Below, in pieces: positions 11,616 to 19,691 of a stretch of DNA of 19,691 nucleotides (positions within the stretch are counted from its first letter, which is position 1; each line of letters starts with the position of its first letter). Position numbers and translations under genes: made by a program. A model generated the notes under the pieces. It made no database searches. It was not told the origin of the DNA and saw nothing but the letters and a program-made list of their open reading frames with translations. The DNA is from Gryganskiella cystojenkinii (taxonomy: Eukaryota > Mortierellomycota > Mortierellomycetes > Mortierellales > Mortierellaceae). The DNA lies in contig JAAAIG010000731.1 of assembly GCA_015852425.1 (NCBI GenBank), positions 1 to 19,691 on the forward strand, in the 5' to 3' direction.

Positions 11616-12751
11616 TCAAACTTTAATAACAATGAAGCGGCAAGCACATTTCTGAAGAAAAGCTTCTTTGGCGGTGGACCTCACTCTTCCCTTCCCAGGA
11701 ATGTTTTCCGTTTCTCGAATGGTCCAGAATTCACAAGGCGCCTTCTGATGCTGGTGAAAAAGTAAACAGATTCTGCGGGTCAAAAAACATACGCTATCTG
11801 ATTGGCTGGGACATCCTGTGAAATACAGTGAGGGCGGTCGTAAAGCATTAAAAAATTTAGTCCAACATTTTTCTTTAGTACAAATTCGCTTCATCTCCCA
11901 ATAGCAAAAAAACGAACGAAACGTCGAAAAACAACAGAATAGACCGCTAATTTGCTCATTTGACCATGCAATAGTCCTTCGAGAGAAGTGGACGCCCTCG
12001 CCGACTCCTGTTGCTGTTTCCAGAGCAGCTACGGTCTTGCTTTGTCCTGATTTGAGGCGGTGTAGGTATCGCCAGAGTGCCTGTAGATTGTAGACCTCGT
12101 CTTTCTGAGGCAGTGGTTTCCTATACTTGACGGACAGAGAGGCGTCAATCTCATTTATCATCGTGATCCTGTGTGTCGGACATGAAACTCTTTTCCATAA
12201 GTTAAACTTGGAGTGTTCTTCCTGACAACGACGGCTAAAAGGAAAGAAATTTGATACTCGTTAGTGGCAGTTCAGCACCAACTCACAACAATAACATACT
12301 GGCCATACCTTGAGGTCCTGCAGGTTTAGTAAAGTTGGTTGCGTATTGAGTGGAGTCTTCTGAGGGCGCCTTCTATAGAACTTGGTTTCGACGGTGCAAA
12401 TTGGATCGAGAGGTTCCGTCGCGTCTCTTGCCATTGAAAACGGCATTGGCCTCAAACAGCCTGGCCTTCAGGCTCAACCAGTCTTCGGTGTGCTTAAGTG
12501 TTGGTTTGAGAGACAGCCAATCCTCTTCATCAGTATCATCGTCTACTGGGCCATCACTATTAACCTCTTCGAGCAACTCGATCCAATCCAACCTGTCGTG
12601 AATTGACTCCTCGGGTGTCTCAAGTGTTACTTCAGAAATAAGGCTGTCCTGAACAGGGGGAAGAGCAGGAACGCGAACATACACGACTCTGTATCTCCTC
12701 CTGAACTTGATCGTTGACGAGAAGGACACACTGCCTCTTTGTTGACGCCAT
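11616..12751 (-). pseudogene. Relic of a transposase-like gene (HTH-type N-terminal part only)
   Basis: Read on the minus strand, ATG at 12751 gives MASTKRQ. The frame must then shift near 12730 to continue VSFSSTIKFRRRYRVVYVRVPALPP, and it stays open to an in-frame TAG at 12375-12373. Past that stop it runs on protein-like to a plausible donor at 12308; an intron of 74 nt would end at 12235. The next open frame (12161-11616) contains VYNLQALWRYLHRLKSGQSKTVAALETATGVGEGVHFSRRTIAWSNEQI. This resembles the helix-turn-helix-like N-terminal region I associate with DDE-type transposases of Mortierella-like fungi (family recollection, not a search). The following segment is degenerate, and no DDE catalytic core is visible. 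Frameshift, stop and truncation point to a decayed element. It lies divergent from, and about 0.9 kb from, the Fanzor gene. An uncharacterised host gene with unusual splicing is the alternative. Confidence 0.5.
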
Positions 12752-12902
12752 TTGATCTATGTGTTTTTATCACGAACGGGCACGCAGTGGAAGATCTATT
12801 TATGCTATCATATGGGGACTGGTTGTCAATTGAGGTTGTACGCGGGGAGAATTGTGGCAGTGTAGCCAAATCGGGACATGACCTCGATCGTTTCACTTGA
12901 CC

Positions 12903-12943
12903 TGTTGCCACCGTGACACATAACATGGTGAACAGTGGCAACA
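12903..12943. repeat. Imperfect inverted repeat (hairpin)
   Basis: TGTTGCCACCGT (12903-12914) is the near-perfect reverse complement of ACAGTGGCAACA (12932-12943), with one mismatch and a 17-nt loop. It lies between the transposase relic and the Fanzor gene. Confidence 0.7.
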
Positions 12944-13530
12944 CAGTGTCATGGGATTGGACAATGCTTTATGATAATTGTGAGTTGCAGACTGAGGTTC
13001 TAGGGAAGCTGTGATAGGGGGTTTATATAGGTACAGGTTGTTGATAAGAGGAAAGATATCGTGACAACGACTTCATCGTTGGGGAAAGAACAGGACAGAA
13101 ACGACAAGGAAGAAAACAGAACAAGAATGAAGATGATTATCAAAAGACATGACTCGAGACAAGAGATGGTCCTATGAGAAGAGGACATGGCAAGATGGTG
13201 ATGACGAAGACCATGAACAAAGAGATAACAATGGAGCAGATAGAAACGAAAGGAAAGAGATAGCAAGTTACTCGGAACAGACAAGGGTGAAGGGGGTCAA
13301 GAAGAACAAGGACGGATGGAGACGATCCAATGATTTCCGTTGGTGGACTCGGAAACCAAAAAAGGAAACCTAGGCGCTCAGAGTTGGTTCTAGGTTGAGT
13401 TCGTGCCATTTCCCAATCGAATTGTTTCCAATTGACAGAGGGCGGTGAAGATGTCGACTGATGAACGATGGGAGGAAAGTGTCACTAATGAACAAAATAT
13501 CAGCAGTGTGACACAACAAGCTTTCCTTTT

Positions 13531-13608
13531 CTTCGTCTTTTGACATTTAAAATCAACAACCCCTCCAAAGCATCTGTATCTTCATCCTTGGACATTCAAA
13601 ATCAAAAT
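13531..13608. repeat. Diverged direct repeat in Fanzor 5' leader
   Basis: Two 29-nt segments starting at 13531 and 13580 match at 23 positions, both centred on GACATT-AAAATCA. The period is 49 nt, and the second copy ends 34 nt before the start codon. They may be transcription-factor sites or an old local duplication. Confidence 0.65.
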
Positions 13609-13642
13609 CATCCCGCATCAAGAAAACTCACACAGCTCAATC

Positions 13643-16600
13643 ATGGAATCAGATATATATGACACGATCTTGTCAGACGACGACTTTGAGGATACGCTTC
13701 AAGATTTGGCTGTTCAGGAAGCTCCTCAGGTAATTTCCAGCCATTCCCATTGTTCCATTAGCAACAATCACGGCGTTCAAAACTAAACATTTTGAATCGT
13801 TGGTAGATGTCCCTCGAGATTCAGGAAGACCAGGCGTACTTAATGGAGGCACGGAATCTCTTAAAGACTGAGCGGCCAGACCTTCGTTTACAGGAACGAC
13901 TCCAAAGCATGCGTGAATATCAGCCTCCAAACGAAAACTTGAAAGCAACGCTGAAGAGTCTCTTGCGCCATGGTCTTGTCGTCCAAGATAAAGCCGCGTC
14001 CACTGCTTCTTTGGCTGGATTTCTGGCAGATATGCTGAACCGCGATCGACAAACCGACTTCAAGATGAAATGGGGGGGCTACACGTTCAACACACCACCG
14101 TGTAGCCTTCTTGTGCGATTCCTTGCAGAAAAGCTTGGTGTCACAATCATCATAGTTTCTACACGATCCCGGACGAAAGTATTTACACCTTCAGCCACAA
14201 CACAACTATTTATAAGCCTTTTGCATGTTCAACACTCATATGAGCAGATCTCCTTGTTCTCGCCCGTTGTTTGCTGTGATACGATGCCGACTCGTCCTCC
14301 CGTCGCCTCTTTGCCTCTCCGTCCTGCAGTCGCTCCCCAACCTCAGCCGTCGGAGACTCCACGAGAAGGGCCTCCTGAGACTCAACAACAACGTCATGGA
14401 CCCGCTGATTCTCCAACCATCCCGCTTGCAGTATATCGAGAGTCCAGACGAGAGCGACAATCCCGATCACTACCATCCAAAATCGACATCAAGATATCAA
14501 TCCAGGTGTTGCAAGGAGTCTGGTTAGTCACACTCTAGTTTCACATTGCTTACTGCAGGATGTTTACCTTTGACTGATTTTTATTTTTATTTTTTATTTT
14601 TTTCTATTCTTTTTTTTTATCTTTTTTTGTATGATTTGATTTATCTAGTGCCGATCATCTCCAAGGAGTCATTGTCAGTGGTATTAAGGCGGCGCTCAAG
14701 AAAGCAAAGGATGCAGACGAGGCTTATCGCACCAAAGCCTTACTCGACAAGCGCGCTGAGATAAAACAAAAGGAAAAAAGACTGACCGGATTACCACGGC
14801 ATGTCTTGACCACCACCAGAGAAAAACTGGAGGAACTCTACCACTTACCCTCGGAGACGGTCGATCCAATAACTCTTGGTGCGAGAATTGCCTCAGAAGG
14901 CGGCAAGGCAAACGTCGCTTACTATCATGAGATCGTAGACCGACGATTCGATAGTCTCTGGGTCAACGCAGCGTTACCAACAGTCCAGCAATCCCAAACC
15001 CCCGAGTATCCACCGCCCAAAAAGAAGGAACCCGAAACAAGAGTTGTCTCTGTTACCCTTGACAGCATTCTCAGATCAGAGTTTTGCAAGGAAGACCGAG
15101 CCCGGATTCAACAACTGCTGATGGACAAGCAGGAGAGTCTGTCCTCCCATATGGATGAGGTCCAAACGATGGTCATGAAATCACAGCTTGAGGTCAGTAA
15201 CGTGGAGCCACGAGGAAGCTATCCGCCCTTAATATGTGAAGTTTTATTCATTTATTCTTGTTCTTGTGTGTAGGTATTCCGAGGTGCTCTCCATCCCGAG
15301 TTTTCCAGACTGGATCTTTCAGAAATCTTGCCCAAAGACTTCAAGATCCGTGACAAACAGCTTCAGCAAAATCCTGTTATTCAAGTAGCCGTTGTACCGA
15401 TCGAGTTTCAAGATACTGTTAGGGCAGCAATCAATGAAAAAGTCCACCGGGATCCCTCGATATGCGACATTGCTAGGCTTTTCGCAAACGATTTTATCCA
15501 GTATGCTGGCAAGCGGCTAGTGTGGGACAAGCCTGTCAATATCGGCCCCAATCAGGAACCTGGCAGCTCATCTGCTGGTCATTCACCCACCGACCCTTCG
15601 CCGACTGACTCTTCGCCCACTGACCCCTCGTCTGCTGGCCCCTCATCCACTGGATCAAAGAGATCAGCACTGTCGGATATCCAAGACCAAGCAACGAAGA
15701 AGGCACGAAAGTCTGATCACCCCATCTGGGACCGACTGATTGCCCAAGTTGACCAGACACCATCTCCAGATTCGGAACGTTTCAACTCGAATGTGAGGCT
15801 GCCAGCTGGACTGTCTACAACGAGGCTAGAGTTGATAGGATCGCTGGCCAGTAATGTCGAAAATATCTGGACTGTGGGCATGTACTTCAGCTTGAAGAAG
15901 GCGCTCATCCGGTACTTGTTTAGAATCAGTCTTCGTCCAACTGGTGAGCAAAAGTACAAGGACTCTCGAGCTCGAAAGGCCCTGGAAAAGAAGGATGCAA
16001 AGGAGCAAGAAGCCTTGTCAAAAAAGCCTGTTATTCGGAAGAAGGCGTACTCGCGGACCCTAAAGTCCCTCCTTGGACAGCTCGACCACGCCATTAGTGG
16101 CTGCGACATTGCTTGGAACGGGTTAGTCCTTACCCTTAGAGACACTGCCCAGACTCTGCCTGAGAAGTCGCGTGTGACTCGTGTGGGAAGAGTACTTGAC
16201 ATGATCAGGAGCACAACCGACAAGCTCCAAGAGGCTAATCACCAGAGATCTGCTGGCGTTCTGTCTCTCAACAACGATGGATTTGACTCGTACGATGATG
16301 ACGTGGATGACTTGGACGACCTGGACGACCTGGACGACCTGGATGATCTGGACGACCTGGACGACCTGGACGTGGGAGAAGATAACAACGAGTCTAAAGC
16401 CCTCGTTGAACAAGGAGTTGGTGGGCCGCCAGAAGATACAGCACCACCAAAAAAGGGTATCAAGAGCACTACTGTATTTTCGAAATGCTATTCCACCGCA
16501 ATTAGGGACATTGCTAACTGAAAAAAACTTTATCATCCCTTTATCTTCACACAATAATAGAGCCAACCTCCAAACATCTGAAGGGCTTGGAGTCAGTGTC

Positions 16601-19196
16601 ATCTCTACTCCTGGACAAGCGTGACTGTCCCATGAAGGTTTCAGCTTTGGATTTCCGAAAAGTTCTCTTTGAGCCTGACAAGTATTCAGATGAGGAAGTG
16701 GATTTCGCGGTCAACATAGTAAATTGGCTCCGGCCATTTACTCCAAAGCAGGACTCGGAAGGAAAGCTTGTCTCCCACCCGCTCGTACTTGGACCATTCT
16801 GCTACATTGCGAATAATATCTTGCGGGCAATAGGCTACAAGGACTTCACTCGTCGATTGTCTCCAATCCCAGCATGTGGCAAACGAGTGCCAGTACCACT
16901 GAGCGCCGCAAGTATTTCTGAGATCTTGTGTGCTAAGGAAGGAGGTCACTTCGATGCCTGTCTGGATGGTCAAATTCATTCACACGTGGATCATGCGTCG
17001 AAACCAACCAGCAGACGCGTAGTCTTCAACGCCTTCTTTGATATGGGCTCCATCATCAAGATCTGCGACAAACATAACCTTATCTTTGGGGATCGGTAAG
17101 CTTTCTATTCAAAAAACGATGCACCTTACAAACAGAATATGTGTATAACCTACGACGTTTCAATTGCTGTACTTTAATCATATAGTATGCTATTCTTGGA
17201 CGAAAAGCAGGTGCAGATCATTGGAAAGCAAAAGTGGCCATCTCCTTTTGAAGATAAATGGTCGGCGAAAAAGAAGAAGGGCGGTGGTCGCCAGCAATCA
17301 ACTTTCACCCATCAGTCCTCAATCCTCCAGGATATCGTGCAGTCTGGAATGTCACCCGAGGAGGCCAAGACTTCAGCTCAGTGTCTGTCAGATGAGATCA
17401 AGGACCTTTCGAGCGAGCTTAGGGCATCCAACCGAATGTTGGCTGGGGCGGAGGACCACTTAAAGACTTTAAAAAGCCAGTTCTACGCCCTCAAATCACT
17501 GGTGCAGGATGGGTCCCCCTCGGCAATAATCGTTGATGACCAAGTGCAGACTGCTACGTATGCGATCAAGGAAGAGTCTCTCGAGGCAACCATCATTGCA
17601 GCGTACTGGTCCATGGACTATCAACGGAAGGAGGTCCAAGCACTGAAGCAAGTTTCACTGAAATACCGGACACGGATCAAGGATTTGGGCCAGTACAGGT
17701 ATGCATACCAGAAACGCTCTCAGCAGTCAGTGTCTGCCTCGGCACCATCATCGTCCTCAACGTCTAAGTCGAAGAGGGAAAAGGCAAAAAAGGCCGCGCC
17801 TGCGCCTGAGACCAGCTCGGCAACAACCAGCAGCGACACAATCACCTCGCTCCCCACACTAAACAAGCCGGGTTCTATGGACTATACTGAGGCCACGTCG
17901 ATCAATGCTCTTCGAGACGACATTGAGAAAAATAACAAGAGCCGCATCGGCCGCAAGGTTGTTCTTGTCCCGGGGGGAACAGATCCAGGAGTGAAGACAC
18001 TGTTCGAGACTGTCGTGGTGCCAGAGTCGACATTACTCAGGCTTCAGAACCGGTTCGAGGTCCTACAACAACAAAACGACGGGGACGTATCAACAACTAG
18101 CCGTCGTGACTTGCTGGATACCATCAGGATTCCGGAAACCCACAGAACAACAGTGGCACATATACGACACCTCTCAGGTCTCAACGATGAAGCTCGGCAC
18201 CGGATCAGAGCGCTCTCTGGCAAAAAGAATCAAAATGTTGCAGCGACCTACAAGGATTTGGCAGAGAAGAGTCCCCAAAATGCAACCACTGTGGTGGAGC
18301 TTGAAGAGGCAGCAGAAATACGGAGGCAATCGAGGAAAACCGTTGTGGACTTTGAACAGTCAAGTCGGTTAAAGAATAATAGGCGCAACAAGAAGTTACG
18401 ACTTCATAGAACCTATGACCATATCGCATCCAAGGAAAGACAGGTTTTCAAGGAACAAGCAGGCAAGTTGATGTCCATGCCTGCGAAAGCTCAGTTATCT
18501 TTGATCGTTTTGTTTTTCTGATATGGCAATTCTAATACCGTACTTTCAATAGTGAAAGAATCATCGTCCTCCTCCTCTTCCTCGACTGAGATCAAGTGCA
18601 ACGGGTATTGCACATCGTGCAGGACCTACCACCGTCCAGAGTTGACACCTGATCAGTCTCACCCCTCAAAACGGCGACTTTCTCTGAAACATGTGCAAAG
18701 CTGTCCAAAAACCAGACCGGTTGTCGTTCCTCTATTCCTCCACGGTTCTGCAGGGACAGGCACAGGATCGCGACTGAAAGGGAACAACCGAATGGGCGGG
18801 AACAATATTCCCCATAGACACATGCGATATGGCCCTGTTTGTAAGACAAACGAACACAATACGTCAAAGACATGCCCGTTCTGTTATGAACTTGTCAGCC
18901 TGGTACGCGCCAAGCGCAGGAGGAAAGGCGAGTTAAAGACGGTCCGTGTCAATGGCGCAGTCGAGTGCACCAACTCCTGCTGCGTCTCTTATAAAGCCGG
19001 GTATTGTGTCCGTGGGAGGGACGCCAACGCGGCCCTTAATATCGCCATCGCTGGCTACAGTCAACTAGTATCACCGGATCGAGTCACCCTCCCACCATTT
19101 TCCTCGAAGCGACCGAGGTCGCACCTCTTCACCACCAGCCCAGCTCATCGACTGGGAAACAACAACCTCCGACTGCATCAATCTGATGCCAGTTGA
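13643..19196 (+). CDS. Fanzor-family RNA-guided nuclease (TnpB-like), 7 exons, 1661 aa
   Basis: Exons are 13643-13729, 13807-14522, 14649-15192, 15274-16456, 16561-17095, 17186-18462 and 18553-19196. All junction phases agree and no stop interrupts the product. Six introns (77-126 nt) are GT-AG except the last, which is GC-AG. The C-terminal third carries the TnpB/Fanzor RuvC core: D1288 in GTDPGVKT (RuvC-I), E1548 in TNEHNTS, a zinc ribbon with C1555/C1558 and C1586 plus C1590 or C1591, and D1604 in RGRDANAALNI (RuvC-III). In the strand where TnpB has its canonical RuvC-II Glu the sequence is VPLFLHGSAG, so E1548 is probably the relocated acid known from Fanzors. Other parts are an OTU-like segment (85-180), a Pro-rich linker (190-235), a Ser/Pro stretch (548-576), a bipartite NLS (578-595), a DDL repeat (794-814) and a coiled-coil-like region (about 1060-1110). 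It is larger than most described Fanzors. Family assignment is by motif; guide-directed DNA cleavage is inferred from the family. Confidence 0.88.
13972..14259 (+). other. Degenerate OTU-like domain inside the Fanzor protein
   Basis: Residues 85-180 follow the order of OTU cysteine-protease folds. VVQDKAASTASLA aligns without gaps to the OTU GDGNCLFRALA box (Asp kept, nucleophile Cys replaced by Ala93). It is followed by WGG (118-120), LAEKLGVTIIIVSTR (about 135-149) and FISLLHVQHSYEQIS (about 163-177), like the usual closing strand and HY motif. If real, it is a non-catalytic binding module. The call rests on pattern recognition only. Confidence 0.45.
15658..15711 (+). other. Bipartite nuclear localisation signal in the Fanzor protein
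   Basis: Residues 578-595 read KR, an eleven-residue spacer, then KKARK, a classical bipartite signal. It sits after a Ser/Pro/Thr-rich linker that is likely exposed. A nuclear nuclease would need such a signal. Confidence 0.65.
16306..16368 (+). repeat. 9-bp tandem repeat encoding (Asp-Asp-Leu)7
   Basis: Seven 9-bp units, mostly GACGACCTG with two variant units, encode residues 794-814 as DDL repeats. They lie in an acidic linker just before intron 4 of the Fanzor gene. The in-frame period means copy number can change without breaking the gene. Confidence 0.9.
18463..18552 (+). other. GC-AG intron in the Fanzor gene
   Basis: The only phase-compatible donor found joining exon 6 to exon 7 is CAG|GCAAGTTG at 18463, the strong GC-type donor consensus. 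It ends at TTTCAATAG (18552). A branch-point-like CTAAT lies near 18531. The join reads KEQA-V-KESS and restores the RuvC-II/zinc-ribbon exon to frame. Confidence 0.75.
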
Positions 19197-19691
19197 GAAT
19201 TGGGTCTGACCCAAAATACGTAAGTGCTCTCTGCTCAATTTTGCGACTGGCCCGGTTAAATTTCAGTGGCTTATTATTGATTCAACGATTGTTCCTGATA
19301 GGCACTGTATGTGACACCTCCACTCTTTTCATCATTCACATCCGAGTCCTTCCTGCAAAGTACATGTTTTTTCGAAGAAGAAATCCCAGAAAACTGCGAT
19401 TGCGCGCAGCAGATCCCCCCGCAAGGGTTCAACTTTGTCCGACCTATGTGATCTCACTCTCAAATCATCGCAACATTCCAAAAGAATTCGAAGGGTCGGG
19501 CGCGTGTGGTGTTCATTATTATTATTTTTATTATTCGTTTGTTTCTAGGTATTCTACCACTCGATGTTATCATTACGTGGCATCACTAGCGTGTCTCTCT
19601 TTTTTTTTTATTTCTTACGCCCATCTCTCTTCTCTCCAAAGGTTTCACTCATTCCCCGACCGACCACAGCCTTACTTTTTTCTTTCCCAAT
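19197..19691 (+). other. Fanzor 3' flank, candidate right end/omega-RNA region, and promoter-like sequence
   Basis: The first ~130 nt after the stop contain a perfect 7-bp inverted repeat with one-base centre (19200-19214) and are where a Fanzor guide RNA and element end would be expected. From about 19380 the sequence turns into GC-rich, then (ATT)n (about 19517-19540) and pyrimidine-rich DNA that looks like ordinary intergenic or promoter sequence of a gene beyond the right edge. No further coding sequence is supported. Confidence 0.4.
19200..19214. repeat. Perfect inverted repeat just after Fanzor stop codon
   Basis: TTGGGTC-T-GACCCAA, four bases downstream of the TGA. It could form a small hairpin in the transcript's 3' end or be a protein-binding palindrome. 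Confidence 0.85.

Larger units (their letters stand above)
12752..13642 (+). promoter_or_regulatory. Upstream region of the Fanzor gene
   Basis: This contains an imperfect hairpin at 12903-12943, a strongly purine-rich stretch (about 13030-13370) without convincing coding character, and a 7-bp inverted repeat GTGTCAC/GTGACAC at 13479-13514. A diverged direct repeat (13531-13559 and 13580-13608) sits just before the start codon. The promoter and the left end of any mobile unit should lie here, but neither was located with certainty. Confidence 0.45.

Noticed and set aside
13149..13373. Open frame in the purine-rich stretch upstream of the Fanzor gene
   Set aside because: Its Lys/Arg/Asp-rich composition simply reflects purine-rich DNA; there is no motif, and the opposite strand is equally open.
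14225..14527. Alternative open frame within Fanzor exon 2
   Set aside because: Joining it to exon 3 across the intron gives a frame without sense. The main frame joins cleanly through a split Cys codon.
11533..19209. Near-identical 12-mers AATTGGATCTGA (11533) and AATTGGGTCTGA (19198) flanking the relic plus Fanzor block
   Set aside because: One mismatch in 12 over several hundred bases searched on each side is within chance. There is no extension beyond the 12-mer and no matching target-site duplication.

Overview
The window looks like nuclear DNA of an early-diverging filamentous fungus, most likely Mortierellomycotina/Mucoromycota (inference). The grounds are compact genes, short GT-AG introns of about 75-140 nt, long homopolymer and pyrimidine tracts between genes, and a transposon-type gene whose style I associate with Mortierella-like genomes. 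No rRNA, tRNA or CRISPR array was recognised.

Left part (1-11240), host genes. On the minus strand at 196-889 lies the 5' part of a mitochondrial L-threonine 3-dehydrogenase of the SDR type, which continues off the left edge. On the minus strand at 2074-6697 is a two-exon, 1506-aa nuclear protein with two Myb/SANT repeats and a very long low-complexity C-terminus. Divergent from it on the plus strand (7668-8084) is a single-exon MIA40/CHCHD4 oxidoreductase with CPC and twin CX9C motifs. Convergent with that, on the minus strand (8432-10909), is a three-exon, 627-aa NRAMP-type divalent metal transporter with a His-rich N-terminal tail. These genes are unrelated in pathway apart from mitochondria and metal homeostasis; no operon-like logic applies.

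Right part (11240-19691), accessory/mobile DNA. A broken, intron-containing transposase-like relic lies on the minus strand (11616-12751). It keeps a helix-turn-helix-like N-terminal region but has a frameshift, an internal stop and no catalytic domain. Facing away from it on the plus strand (13643-19196) is a seven-exon gene whose exon phases all agree and give an uninterrupted 1661-aa protein of the Fanzor family, the eukaryotic TnpB-related RNA-guided nucleases. It has the RuvC-I DPG motif, a catalytic Glu apparently relocated next to the zinc ribbon (NEHNTS), the zinc ribbon, and the RuvC-III RDANAALNI motif.

Unusual additions to the Fanzor are a degenerate OTU-protease-like domain near the N-terminus, a bipartite nuclear localisation signal, an Asp-Asp-Leu tandem repeat, an extra Cys/His cluster, and a GC-AG intron. 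Immediately after its stop codon is a short perfect inverted repeat, in the place where a guide (omega) RNA and right element end would be expected. This Fanzor with its flanks is the most interesting system in the window; its element ends could not be fixed by eye.
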